From: VAZQ01 sp963725185
Lineage (GTDB): Bacteria; Pseudomonadota; Alphaproteobacteria; Rhizobiales; Xanthobacteraceae
NCBI GenBank assembly: GCA_963725185.1
Contig: CAVRXO010000006.1
Span: 434,001 to 498,000, forward strand
Length of the DNA: 64,000 nt
Reading direction: 5' to 3'
The notes under the pieces: generated by a model
What the model was told of the DNA's origin: nothing
What the model saw: only the letters and a program-made list of their open reading frames with translations
Database searches by the model: none
Made by a program: the position numbers and the translations under genes
Shown here: positions 1-9,413 of the stretch, piece after piece
Layout: each line of letters starts with the position of its first letter
How positions within the stretch are numbered: the first letter of the stretch is position 1

Positions 1-1928
1 CGCAAGTCCCGCAGCAGTGTCCTCGGGCGTCGGCGCTCGATCAACGAACGTAACCTGCGAACGACGCGGCCCGCGAGCACCGTTGCCGGCCGCGGCAGGA
101 ACCCAAGGAGCCGCGGGAGCTGCCGCGGAGGCTTGTCCGCCACGGGCTCCACAACCACCAAGCGGCGCACGTTCTCGCGGTCCAACGCGGACAGCTCCTG
201 GTGGGACGCTCGCTGGGTCAACAACACGAATCGAGTCGCTGGATATAGCTCGGCTAAACGTCGCAGCAACTCGAGCACGAATATCTTTGCCCCACCGTTG
301 TCCGCGCCAGGCAAGAGGGGGGTCAAGTCCACCGCGATTGTCCGAAGATCGGCCCCCGGACGCCGATCGGGCGGCGTCTCGGCCTGCGGCCAACCACACA
401 GGCGGCGCAACCAACGAAGCGGCCATCGCGATAGCAGGGCGCGAAACCGTTCCTGGTCGGCCTCCAATCGCGCCACCTGTGCCATCAATGCCTTGATGCG
501 ATCACGGTCGATCGCTCGGTCCGCCTCCGACCGACGAACCATGCCGGTCAGCGTATCGACTTGCGCGCCCCGGGCCGCGCGGTCCGATTCGGACCGCGCC
601 AGCGCGGCCGTCAAAGTCTCAATCTGCTCCTGCCGTGCCGCACGATCGGATTCCGAACGCGCCAGCGTGCCCGTCAACGTCTCAATCTGCTCGTGTCGCG
701 CCGCACGATCGGACTCCGACCGCCCCAGCGCGGCCGTCAACGTCTCAATCTGCTCGTGTCGCGCCGCGCGATCGGATTCCGAACGCCCCAGCGCGGCCGT
801 CAACGTCTCAATCTGTTCGTATCGCGCCGCGCGATCGGATTCCGAACGCGCCAGCGCCGCCGTCAATGTCTCAATCTGCTCGTGTCGCGCCGCGCGATCG
901 GATTCCGAACGCGCCAGCGCGGCCGTCAGTGTCTCAATCTGCTCGCCGCGCGCGACCCGGTCGGTCTCCGATTGCCGCAGCATCTGCGTCAAGCTCTCGA
1001 CCTGCCCGCCCCGCGCCGCGCGATCGAAGTCGGCGGCTTCCAGCCTGCCGGCCAGCTCCAATTCGCGTCTTCGAAGATCCAGCAGCGCCAGCGCGACCCG
1101 TCCGTGGGGCGTCGACAGCAGCGCCGCTTCGACAGCTTCCGGAGCATTGGCGCGCGGACGAGGCGTCCGGCTAGCGACAAGAAACATGTCGTAGTCCGCA
1201 CAAATCGCCGGCTCGAAGTACACGTGCTCGACGCCGACGCGTCGCAAAAGCTCGCTGACCGATCGCCGGCTGAAGAGATGGATATGTTCGTCCGGGATCA
1301 GCATCTCGAGAAATCGGTCTTGGCTCTCGACCAGAGCATCAAAGGTCTTTGTGTCATCGAAGCGCGGTGTTTGTATCAGCAGCAAGCCATCGGGCTTTAG
1401 AAGGTCCACGCAACGTTGGATCGTCGCTGCCGGCGCAAGCAGATGCTCCAGAACGTCCATGAGGATCACGATGTCGAGGCTCGACGCCGCCAGATCGAGA
1501 TTTTCGATCGGTCCCGCCCGGACCGGTATCCCGAAGGCTCCTTGCGAGAACTCGACCACCCAGGGACTGAGCTCGATGCCGGAAGCCTCGTAGCCGGCCT
1601 CGCGCAGCAGCGCGACAAAGCCGCCATGCGCGGAGCCGACCTCGAGCGCAACGGCCGGCGGCAGGCGATATCGCAATAGCACACCGAGCCAATGTAAATT
1701 GCGTTCGGTCAGGTCATGCCGGGCACGGGCGTGGATGTGTGGATAACCACGGGACTCCTGACGCTCGAGCCAATAGTTCCTGCCGTAAAAATCCTTTTCG
1801 TCGTCATGGACGAGCAATTGGTCGGAAGAGATGTCGGCGAGATTGACCAGGGTTCCACACGCCCGGCATTCGCCGTACCCGGAACCGAAGGGCAGCACAT
1901 CGGCGTTTCCGCACCAGCACGCGCGCAA
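1..1928 (-). CDS. Methyltransferase / coiled-coil / glycosyltransferase fusion protein (C-terminus off window)
   Basis: The reading frame is open from a TTG at 1928 to the window edge, giving 642 codons. A CCTCC on the + strand at 1938-1942 is GGAGG on the coding strand, nine bases before the TTG; no ATG lies in frame nearby. Residues 4-24 hold a CxC...CxxC zinc-ribbon-like cluster. Residues about 90-250 are a class I SAM methyltransferase (EVGSAHGG motif, then a DVLEH motif). Residues 302-469 are eight tandem 21-residue repeats (DRAARxEQIETLTAALxRSES), each three heptads, so probably coiled coil. From about residue 530 a glycosyltransferase domain begins (AVDLTPLLPG then NGGAKIFVLELL). I infer a cell-surface glycan modification or chain-length role; the acceptor is unknown. 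The start choice is moderately secure and the C-terminus is missing. Confidence 0.82.
   Translation of the reverse strand, partial: MRACWCGNADVLPFGSGYGECRACGTLVNLADISSDQLLVHDDEKDFYGRNYWLERQESRGYPHIHARARHDLTERNLHWLGVLLRYRLPPAVALEVGSAHGGFVALLREAGYEASGIELSPWVVEFSQGAFGIPVRAGPIENLDLAASSLDIVILMDVLEHLLAPAATIQRCVDLLKPDGLLLIQTPRFDDTKTFDALVESQDRFLEMLIPDEHIHLFSRRSVSELLRRVGVEHVYFEPAICADYDMFLVASRTPRPRANAPEAVEAALLSTPHGRVALALLDLRRRELELAGRLEAADFDRAARGGQVESLTQMLRQSETDRVARGEQIETLTAALARSESDRAARHEQIETLTAALARSESDRAARYEQIETLTAALGRSESDRAARHEQIETLTAALGRSESDRAARHEQIETLTGTLARSESDRAARQEQIETLTAALARSESDRAARGAQVDTLTGMVRRSEADRAIDRDRIKALMAQVARLEADQERFRALLSRWPLRWLRRLCGWPQAETPPDRRPGADLRTIAVDLTPLLPGADNGGAKIFVLELLRRLAELYPATRFVLLTQRASHQELSALDRENVRRLVVVEPVADKPPRQLPRLLGFLPRPATVLAGRVVRRLRSLIERRRPRTLLRDL
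522..1025 (-). repeat. Eight tandem 63-bp coding repeats (21-residue coiled-coil units)
   Basis: Eight exact-length 63-bp units encode DRAARxEQIETLTAALxRSES-type 21-mers inside the methyltransferase/glycosyltransferase fusion. The inner units differ by only a few bases, while the first and last are more diverged, as expected for expansion from the middle of an array. Confidence 0.9.
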
Positions 1929-2193
1929 ATCTCTCGTCCTCCGGGTCCGCGACCAGAACGGCGGCAGAGTAGCTTGCGGGGGCAAGCATGCAACAGAGGA
2001 AAGTCGTGCATTACGACGGCGCGGGATTCGAGTGGACTTGCTGCGGAGCCGGCGACTACGATAAACGTCGAGGGGGACCTACTTCGCACTTCGACGGAAC
2101 GTCGGGCGTTTCCGGAGGCGACTGCCGCCACCGCGAACTAGGTGAATCTACGTGGGCGCCGCTGGTCGGATGGCCCCTGGGGACGGGCGCTGG

Positions 2194-3540
2194 ATGAGTG
2201 GCGGTGAGGTTGCGGGGCACGAGGTGCTCGTTCTGGGGGCGGGGCTTGCGGGCCTGGGTTGCGCGCTGGAGCTGCGGGCCGCGCGCGTATTCGAAGCCGC
2301 AGCCGCCGTGGGCGGGCATGTCGCCGGCCATGCGTTGGGCGGTGTCGACTTTGACCAAGGCGCCCACATCAGTCACAGCCGGGATTCGGAATTCCATGCC
2401 CGCGTCGGCATGGGGACCAGGGATGACGTCATCGAGCAAATCGGCCGCACGGCGAACTACGATCGCGGCCGATGGTTCGACTATCCGATCCAAAACCATC
2501 TACACCAGCTTCCCGAGGACATAAGAATTGCCGCCCTGACGGACTTCGTGCGCGCTCAAATGACGGCCGTCGACCGTGGTGCCGCCGACTACGCGCATTG
2601 GTGCGCGAGCCAATATGGCGAGTATTTGGCCCGCAATTACTATTCGCGATACACCGCCAAATACTGGCGGGTAGGCATGGAGGAGCTGGGCGTCGACTGG
2701 CTCGGGGGAAGGCTGCTGCCGGCGCAGGTCGATCGCGTCATCCATGGCGCAATCGCCAAACAGATCGAGACGCAGACGGTATTCGCCAGTTTCCGTTATC
2801 CGAGAACGGGAGGATTCTTCGGACTGTTCGCACCATCCTTCCGCAAGATCGCCGTCAACCTGGGCGAAAGAGCCGTCGCGGTCGACGCAGCGGCGCGCAA
2901 GGTGACGTTCGCTTCCGGCCGCAGCGAGCATTACGAGATCCTGGCCAGCTCTATTCCCATGCCGGACCTGGTCGCGATGATCGCGAGTGCGCCTTCGAGC
3001 GTCCGCCAAGCGGCGATGCTGCTGAAATGGACCAAGCTCTGGTGCGTCAACATGATCATCGATCGCCCCGAGGCGACGCCCTATCACTGGTTCTACGTTT
3101 ATGATGAAGACGTTCCGGCATCGCGGGTCTCGATTCCGACCAACCTCACCGGTGGCGGCCAAAGCTTCACCGCGCTCCAGGCGGAAGTCTACCGGCACTG
3201 CGACGAGCCGGACTGCGATCAGGGCGTCGTTGACGACACTGTCGAGAAGATTTGCCGGGTCTTGCGGCTGCCGGCCTCCGCGGTCCGCATGGTTGCATGC
3301 GTGCCGGTCCGCTACGCCTATGTGATTCCCGATCACAATCGCAAGCGCGCTTCCGAGCATGTCGCCGGTTGGCTGAAGTCGCAAAGCATCGAGCCCATGG
3401 GGCTCTACGGAAATTGGAAGTTCATCTGGTCTGATGCCGCGATGGCTTCCGGCGTCGAGACGGCGCGACATATCCGCGAAAAGCTATCGAAGAAACCGGG
3501 AGGAGTTCATTATTACGCTGGCGCTGCCTGCCTACAATGA
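2194..3540 (+). CDS. FAD-dependent protoporphyrinogen-oxidase / UDP-galactopyranose-mutase-like protein
   Basis: A 448-residue flavoprotein. The N-terminus has the dinucleotide-binding signature (VLVLGAGLAGLG) and the substrate-side flavin motif VGGHV about 25 residues on. The rest resembles NAD(P)-binding Rossmann amine oxidoreductases, a family often found in surface-polysaccharide loci. I chose ATG 2194 because the flavin motif starts about ten residues later; an in-frame ATG at 2152 would add 14 residues without recognisable content. The downstream glycosyltransferase frame overlaps its 3' end, suggesting co-transcription. The precise sugar or lipid substrate cannot be read from the sequence. 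Confidence 0.8.
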   Translation: MSGGEVAGHEVLVLGAGLAGLGCALELRAARVFEAAAAVGGHVAGHALGGVDFDQGAHISHSRDSEFHARVGMGTRDDVIEQIGRTANYDRGRWFDYPIQNHLHQLPEDIRIAALTDFVRAQMTAVDRGAADYAHWCASQYGEYLARNYYSRYTAKYWRVGMEELGVDWLGGRLLPAQVDRVIHGAIAKQIETQTVFASFRYPRTGGFFGLFAPSFRKIAVNLGERAVAVDAAARKVTFASGRSEHYEILASSIPMPDLVAMIASAPSSVRQAAMLLKWTKLWCVNMIIDRPEATPYHWFYVYDEDVPASRVSIPTNLTGGGQSFTALQAEVYRHCDEPDCDQGVVDDTVEKICRVLRLPASAVRMVACVPVRYAYVIPDHNRKRASEHVAGWLKSQSIEPMGLYGNWKFIWSDAAMASGVETARHIREKLSKKPGGVHYYAGAACLQ

Positions 3541-4201
3541 GGCGGAAATAATCGTCGATGTCGTCACTCAATCAATGGCCGCGCTGCGGGACATTGGGGA
3601 ACCATGGGAACTGCTGCTCATCGATAATGCATCTTCGGACGATACGCCCACGTTGATAGCTGCGCTGGCGGAGAGCTGTCCGGGGCTTCGCCTGATCCGA
3701 CACGACAGCAACCGGCTTTATTCCGGCTCTTGCGCAACCGCCATGCGCGAAGCGCGCGGCGAGCGCGTGATCATAATGGATTCCGACGGGCAACACACGG
3801 CACGTGACATTCCTCGTTTCCTGTCCAAGCTCGACCAGGGAGCGAGCCTGGTCATCGGCTGGCGCCGCGTCCGCCATGATTCCATTCAACGCCGGATGTT
3901 CTCGAAGATATTCAACATTCTCGGCAAGATATTCCTGCGCTACCCGTATCACGACCTCAATTGCGGTTTCCGGGCATTCGATCGCCGCTTTGCCGCAGGC
4001 GCCAAGATCGTGCATCGCATCAACCTTGCCAATCCCGAGCTGTACACCCGAGCCAGGCAGCTGGGTTTGCCGGTCGCCGAGGTCGAGGTCAGCCACTTCG
4101 AGCGCGCCGGCGGGAAAAGCAGCCACAACATGTTAAAGTTCGCAGCCCTCTTCATCTTCGTGCTCGACCACTTCAAGACCCTGCACGCGGAGCTGAGCTG
4201 A
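3434..4201 (+). CDS. Family 2 glycosyltransferase (dolichyl-phosphate-mannose-synthase-like)
   Basis: A GT-A fold glycosyltransferase of at most 255 residues. It shows the LPAYNE nucleotide-sugar motif, DNASSDDT, a DSDGQH metal-binding DxD-type motif and the HDLNCGFRAF segment typical of polyprenyl-phosphate glycosyltransferases. No C-terminal membrane segments are evident. The first in-frame ATG (3434) lies inside the upstream flavoprotein gene. A GGAGG at about 3500 stands just before the conserved region (codons for FIITLALPAYNE), so translation may really begin there at a rare start. It probably transfers a sugar from a nucleotide donor to a lipid carrier in the local polysaccharide pathway. 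Confidence 0.82.
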   Translation: MPRWLPASRRRDISAKSYRRNREEFIITLALPAYNEAEIIVDVVTQSMAALRDIGEPWELLLIDNASSDDTPTLIAALAESCPGLRLIRHDSNRLYSGSCATAMREARGERVIIMDSDGQHTARDIPRFLSKLDQGASLVIGWRRVRHDSIQRRMFSKIFNILGKIFLRYPYHDLNCGFRAFDRRFAAGAKIVHRINLANPELYTRARQLGLPVAEVEVSHFERAGGKSSHNMLKFAALFIFVLDHFKTLHAELS

Positions 4202-4271
4202 CTCACGATGGTCCTTGAGAACTGCATTGCAATCTGCCGGCAGGCAAGACTTGCCCACCGACGAACAAGCT

Positions 4272-5417
4272 TCAATGCAGCGCCTTGACGGCGTCGAGTA
4301 ACGCCGGGACGTGAAGGGAGGTCAGGGCCGGCGCATTGACTTCAAGAATGACGGCGTTGACCTGGCGCAGCGCCGCCGGGAAAAGAGCCGCCGCCGGCTG
4401 ATCGAGCGCTACTCCAGGCCGGTCGGCCGACGAATAGGCGACGGGGAAACGGAAGTAATTCAAAAGCGTAATTTCACTGGCGAGCCGTTGGCGCATCATG
4501 ACATCTATCAGCCCGCCAGAGAAGCTGGTGCCGACGATCATGACGTCGATCGGCTCGCCACGATTCTTGACCGCAAGTATCGCATGCGGGCTCGTCGGTC
4601 GCAGCTCGACGGGCAGATTGAGAAGTAGGCCGGTATCGGCATCGCTACCGGTGGGCCGGTCGTCGACCATTACCTGCGCAAGCTCGAGGCGCCCGATCGT
4701 CCGCTTGAGCTGCCGTTCGAGCTCATCCACGACCGCGCGGGTGGCGTAGAAATAACCGATGCCGTTCCAGTGCTGTCCGTACTGCCCGAAAGCCGGCCAT
4801 CCACCGGCCTGCTGCGCGGTCCACAGGATCGTTTCGGAATCAACAACCGGGTAGTCCGCCGGGAGGCGCGCCATCAGGCGATCGATCGCCCGTGGCGTTG
4901 CCGGAGGACGGCAGTAGCGCGGAATGTTCGCGGGCGACATGGCCGCCTTGCTCGGGCTGATGACGAACACGAACGCCTTTCCGAGCGCCTGCAGCCGCTG
5001 CCTGGCCTTGACGAGACGGCGCGCCAGGTCGTCGACGTAGTCGGTATTCCCGTGCAGGCACCAGTCGTTGAGCTGCTCGCGCGTGTAGAGCTCGTTGTTG
5101 CGGCCGACCAGAATGTTCGGATTGGAGGAGCGGCCGGCCCAGAAGTCGAACAGGTTGCTGATCCGGATCAGTCGTTCGCGCGGCAATCCCATGCGCTCGG
5201 CGAGCCAGGGCTCGAGCAAGGCCTGGGCCCGGCCGCTTGAGATCGCCGCCAAACTGATCTCCGGCTCTTTTGCGGCCGGCACCTGCCCGTAAAGCATACC
5301 TGTCGTCAAAAATTGGATCGGGCCGAACGGAATGAAGCGGGCGACCAGCGCTGCTCCCGGCGCGAGCACCAGCCCCAGCATGGCGAGCAGAAACGCGATG
5401 GTGAGAGATTTCTTCAC
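4272..5417 (-). CDS. AlgJ/AlgX-like SGNH acetyltransferase-associated protein
   Basis: A 381-residue protein with an N-terminal hydrophobic anchor or signal (residues 1-27), so probably periplasmic. It shows the hallmark His-Trp of the AlgX/AlgJ family (GQHWN, His216) and the serine block VGTSFSGG (Ser298). In AlgX the catalytic set is Asp-x-His plus Ser; here Gly214 stands where the Asp is expected, a variation to note. It ends three bases before the AlgI-like gene begins to be read on the same strand (5417 versus 5421), so the two are surely an operon. The likely role is transfer of acetyl groups delivered by the AlgI partner to an extracytoplasmic polysaccharide. Confidence 0.8.
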   Translation of the reverse strand: MKKSLTIAFLLAMLGLVLAPGAALVARFIPFGPIQFLTTGMLYGQVPAAKEPEISLAAISSGRAQALLEPWLAERMGLPRERLIRISNLFDFWAGRSSNPNILVGRNNELYTREQLNDWCLHGNTDYVDDLARRLVKARQRLQALGKAFVFVISPSKAAMSPANIPRYCRPPATPRAIDRLMARLPADYPVVDSETILWTAQQAGGWPAFGQYGQHWNGIGYFYATRAVVDELERQLKRTIGRLELAQVMVDDRPTGSDADTGLLLNLPVELRPTSPHAILAVKNRGEPIDVMIVGTSFSGGLIDVMMRQRLASEITLLNYFRFPVAYSSADRPGVALDQPAAALFPAALRQVNAVILEVNAPALTSLHVPALLDAVKALH

Positions 5418-5420
5418 GGA

Positions 5421-6821
5421 TCAAAAGCGAAAATAGAGAAACGGCTTGAACGATGCCGTGAACAACTGGCCAAACACCCAGAGCGACAGGGCGAGGATGC
5501 CGGCCTGTCGCACCGCCCCCACCCCGATCTCGGGCAGCTTCGCGGCGGCGTCCTCGACCCATGGCCAGGGCACGAACGAGACGATGAAACCGACGACGAG
5601 ACACAGATAGATGTCGTTCGTCACCCACAAATCGATGAGCTCCGATGGCCGCCAAGGGTTCGCCATGATGCCGAGCATGGTCACGGCCTGGCCGAAGCTG
5701 CCGCTCCGGAAGAAAATCCAGCCGATGACCACGAGAAGGAAGGTAACGGCTACCCCCGCCACGCGCGGGATACGGAGCCAGACGCGCCGCAGGATCAACC
5801 GGTCGGCCGACACGAACAGACCGTGATAGGCACCCCAAATCACGAAGGTCCAGCTCGCGCCGTGCCACAGGCCGGAGGCCAGAAAGCAAATCCAAAGATT
5901 GGCGTAGACCCGCGCCGGCGACCGCCTGTTGCCGCCCAGCGGAATATAAAGATAGTCGCGAATCCAGCTCGACAGCGAGATGTGCCAGCGCTGCCAAAAC
6001 TCGGTGAAGCCAACCGCGAGATAGGGTTGGTTGAAGTTCTCCCGCAGCCGAAAGCCGAGCATCCTGGCGAGACCGATCGCCATGTCCGAATATCCGGAAA
6101 AATCGAAATAGATCTCTATCGCGAAGCACAGCGCCGCGAGCCAGCCATCGGCGCAACCTATCTGCTCCAGCGGCGCCGCGAACACCTTGTCGGCGACGCC
6201 CGCCAGCGTGTCGGCGACCAGGACCTTCTTGGCGAGCCCGACGATGAAGCGTGACACGCCGACTTCAACGTCTTCGCGGGCGATGCGCCGCGATTGGATC
6301 TGCTCGCTGATCTCATGATACTTGATGATCGGCCCGGACAGCATCTTGGGAAAGAAAAAGACAAAGAGCAGATAATCGAGAACGTTGCGGGCAGGCGGCG
6401 TCGTGCCACGATAGACGTCGACGATGTAGGTGATCTTCTCGAAAACGATGAAGGAGATGCCGAGCGGCAGGATGATCTCGGGGTGAGGAATCCGCAGGCC
6501 ACCGAGCACCGCGCCTAGGGTCTGGATGAAAAACGCTGCATATTTGAAGTAAATCAGGAGCCCGAGATTGACACAGACGCCGAGCCCCAACCACAATGCG
6601 CGCGCCGAGGCCGCAGAAGGGCGCGCGATGACGGATGCGATCAGGTAGTCGGCGAGCCCCGATGCCAGCACGACGAAGACGAACCTCGGCTCGCCCCAGG
6701 CATAGAACAGCATGCTGGCGGCCAAGAGATACGCGTTGGCCGCCCGGCGGGGAACAACCAGGGCAAGAAGCACGACGACCGGGGCAAACAGAAAGATGAA
6801 GATGGTCGAGTTGAAGGCCAT
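5421..6821 (-). CDS. AlgI-like MBOAT O-acyltransferase
   Basis: A 466-residue polytopic membrane protein of the MBOAT family. The start is the Met of MAFNSTIF at 6821; an upstream in-frame ATG (6875) would add 18 polar residues that look untranslated. Diagnostic segments are FKYAAFF, PLGISFIVFEKI, FQRWH-like QRWHISLSSWIRDYLY, and ASGLWHGASW with the catalytic histidine. It should move acetyl groups across the inner membrane to the adjacent AlgJ-like protein. Together they form a polysaccharide O-acetylation cassette beside the glycosyltransferases to the left. Confidence 0.9.
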   Translation of the reverse strand: MAFNSTIFIFLFAPVVVLLALVVPRRAANAYLLAASMLFYAWGEPRFVFVVLASGLADYLIASVIARPSAASARALWLGLGVCVNLGLLIYFKYAAFFIQTLGAVLGGLRIPHPEIILPLGISFIVFEKITYIVDVYRGTTPPARNVLDYLLFVFFFPKMLSGPIIKYHEISEQIQSRRIAREDVEVGVSRFIVGLAKKVLVADTLAGVADKVFAAPLEQIGCADGWLAALCFAIEIYFDFSGYSDMAIGLARMLGFRLRENFNQPYLAVGFTEFWQRWHISLSSWIRDYLYIPLGGNRRSPARVYANLWICFLASGLWHGASWTFVIWGAYHGLFVSADRLILRRVWLRIPRVAGVAVTFLLVVIGWIFFRSGSFGQAVTMLGIMANPWRPSELIDLWVTNDIYLCLVVGFIVSFVPWPWVEDAAAKLPEIGVGAVRQAGILALSLWVFGQLFTASFKPFLYFRF

Positions 6822-7075
6822 TTTTTGGGGCAGGCAGTCAGTGAATGCGATACCGCGGCTCTCGGGCGGTCCCAAGAAAGGCCGCGTTCACCCCTAGCAC
6901 GAACGCCTGCTCGCTAGCAGCCCGGCCACCGGAGCCGCTATGACGGAAGCGGTCCGCCGAGGCGCTACGCCCCGAGGCTGAGTGCCGGCTCGCGACACAA
7001 TGCCGGATCCCCAATCCCGAGAGTACGTCGAACCAAGCCCAATACCCATCCCCGCGGAAGCGCAAGCAATCAAAA

Positions 7076-9382
7076 ATGGCATCAGACGGTTTTCCGCCCA
7101 CGATTGCATTTGAGGTTGCGACCGTTCTCATTCTGCTGATGGTGGCGGTCACCTTGATGGGCCGGCAATTGGCCCGCCTCCTGCCCTATCGGCTGCGGCC
7201 GCGAGCCATCCTTTATCTTTCGCCGGCGCTGGGGCTAGGGCTGCTGGTGCTGGTCGCCTCCCATGTCGGCCGGCTGATCGGCTTCGCGACCCTCCCGACC
7301 GCGGTGGCGGCCGTCATGGCGAGTGGGGCCATGCTGGCGTGGATGTGCGAGCGGCGCCGCGCCGAGGCGGCGCTGCATGCCGCCATCGTGGCCGCGCTGT
7401 CAATCGTCGCCGGTTCGGCCATCCTGATGTGCGTCTGGCGTTTTGGGGGCTTCGACAGCGCCAATGACGCCTTCACGTACCTGGCGCACGGCAATTGGCT
7501 GCAGACGCATGCCTTTTCCGACAAGATCCGCCCAGATGATATCAAGCCGTATTCGAGCCAAGTCTCGCTCTATCAGCAGGCCGACTTCCGAATGGGCGGG
7601 TCCTACCTGCTCGGCTGGATACAGGCCATGGCCGGGCTGCGGTGGTCCTACGTCGCCTATCCGGTGACGGTCGCCGCCGCGGCGGGCGCATTCTCGCTGG
7701 CCACGGTCTTTGCCGCCTCGCTGTTTGCCCGTGTGCGGCCTTTGCACGGCTATCTGCTGGCTTGTCTGCCGGGAACCGGTGCCGGTGGCGCGGTCTTTGC
7801 CATGATCAAGGGCTTCCTGCCCCAACTTCTGGGCAGCGCGGTTGCGCTCGCATGCCTGGCGCTCGCCGGCGCACTCCTTGTGGAATTCACCAGGCCGGCG
7901 GGTTCGCTGCCGCGAACTGCGCACTGGCGCGCCGGACTGGCTTTGGGCGGTCTGTTTGCCGTCGTCGTAACTGCCTATAGCGAGCAATCGCCGTTCGTTG
8001 CGCTCGGATTGCTCATGGCGGGGGGAATCATTCTCGCTGTCGCACCGCAAAATCGGCTCCAGCTGATGAAGCTCATCGGAGGCTCGGTCGTTGCCGCGGT
8101 CGCGCTCATGAACATCGAGGCGCTCCGGGCTGCTCGCGCCATCGTCGAGCAAGCGAATGCCCTCGTCGGATGGCCGGTGGATTGGTCGGTCATCGAATAC
8201 CTCGGTCATGCCGTCGGCATTCACGGCGGCAGCGGAGACGTCGTCGAATGGATCGGCGGCCGGCCTGCATTCGATATCGCGTTCATGATCGGCCTCGCGG
8301 CCCTGGCGTTATGGACTTGGCGTCATCCAAGACGAGCCGATATCACGGCCGCGCTGCCGCTTCTGTGCTTCGCCGCGCTGTGCATCGCCGGATTTGTCTA
8401 CTTCCGTTACATGGTGCCCGCGCCGTTCCCGCTCGGAAAGGGACAGTCCTGGAGCGAGTTCAAGCTGGCAGGCTGGGCGTCTCCGGTGGCAGCGGTCTTG
8501 ATCGCCGCCATGCTGGCGCGCCTCATGACCAGCTCGCGCTCACACCTGATAACGGCGATCCTCGTTCTTGTCCTCGCGCAAGGGCTGCTGCGCAACTACG
8601 TTGTCGCCGCGGACCGCATGATGCCTATCACCGACCAACTCGGAGCCGATCGCCCGATCTTCGAGACCTTGCTGAGCATTCGCGCCAACGTCATGCAGCA
8701 TCTGCGCCCCGGCGAAGTCGTCTATCTCGACATGAGCGGTGAATTCGTCAAACTGCGCCAGCTCTTGAGCTATATGCTGTATGATGTGCATGTCACCGCA
8801 GATTGGCTCGATGACGCTTACATCTCTCCCCACCTGCCGCCGGGAGATCGCAATCCTTCGCGCAAGTCGGCCGCCTATATCATCGTCCCCGTGACGCTGG
8901 TTCCGGCCGGCGTCCGCCAAAGGCTGATCTGGCGGGCCGGCAATCTCGCAATGGTCGCGCGTCAAGACGGCCAATATGCCGAGATCAGTTCCGTGAAGGG
9001 CGGCTATGACCGGGAGACTGACGGGCCGCGATGGTGGTTCTGGGTCAAGGACGAGATCGTGTTCACCTTGTCCGAGATCGATATCGGCGAAGCGGTTCTG
9101 AGACGGCGCATTTCGTTCGAATACTGGCCGACCGGAAAGAATAATCTAAGTCTCGAAATCATTGGGACGAAGGATCGGCTCAAGCTGGCGCTGCCGTCCC
9201 CGCCCGGGGGCAAGGGGATGTTTGACCAGACTTTGGCGGCCTCACTCGGGCGGGTCCAGAAGGTGATCGTACGGGGCGACGATGAACCGGTGCGCCTTGG
9301 TCCGAATGACCCCCGCACCGCGAAGTTCCTGATCGCGAATCTGGAGATTGAGGCGATCCCTGCGGACCCATCCGCCAGATGA
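7076..9382 (+). CDS. Large polytopic membrane protein, unknown function
   Basis: A 768-residue protein with many hydrophobic segments in the first about 520 residues and a soluble C-terminal domain of about 230 residues. The loop after the third or fourth helix contains a DSANDAFTYLAHGNW stretch, an acidic first loop like that of GT-C glycosyltransferases, though I see no certain family signature. It is transcribed divergently from the AlgI/AlgJ pair across a 250-bp gap, and the context suggests a polymer assembly or lipid-linked sugar transfer role. I do not recognise the family, so the function is left open. Confidence 0.72.
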   Translation: MASDGFPPTIAFEVATVLILLMVAVTLMGRQLARLLPYRLRPRAILYLSPALGLGLLVLVASHVGRLIGFATLPTAVAAVMASGAMLAWMCERRRAEAALHAAIVAALSIVAGSAILMCVWRFGGFDSANDAFTYLAHGNWLQTHAFSDKIRPDDIKPYSSQVSLYQQADFRMGGSYLLGWIQAMAGLRWSYVAYPVTVAAAAGAFSLATVFAASLFARVRPLHGYLLACLPGTGAGGAVFAMIKGFLPQLLGSAVALACLALAGALLVEFTRPAGSLPRTAHWRAGLALGGLFAVVVTAYSEQSPFVALGLLMAGGIILAVAPQNRLQLMKLIGGSVVAAVALMNIEALRAARAIVEQANALVGWPVDWSVIEYLGHAVGIHGGSGDVVEWIGGRPAFDIAFMIGLAALALWTWRHPRRADITAALPLLCFAALCIAGFVYFRYMVPAPFPLGKGQSWSEFKLAGWASPVAAVLIAAMLARLMTSSRSHLITAILVLVLAQGLLRNYVVAADRMMPITDQLGADRPIFETLLSIRANVMQHLRPGEVVYLDMSGEFVKLRQLLSYMLYDVHVTADWLDDAYISPHLPPGDRNPSRKSAAYIIVPVTLVPAGVRQRLIWRAGNLAMVARQDGQYAEISSVKGGYDRETDGPRWWFWVKDEIVFTLSEIDIGEAVLRRRISFEYWPTGKNNLSLEIIGTKDRLKLALPSPPGGKGMFDQTLAASLGRVQKVIVRGDDEPVRLGPNDPRTAKFLIANLEIEAIPADPSAR

Positions 9383-9413
9383 CGAGCCGAGCCGGCAGGG
9401 CCAGCCGGCTGCG

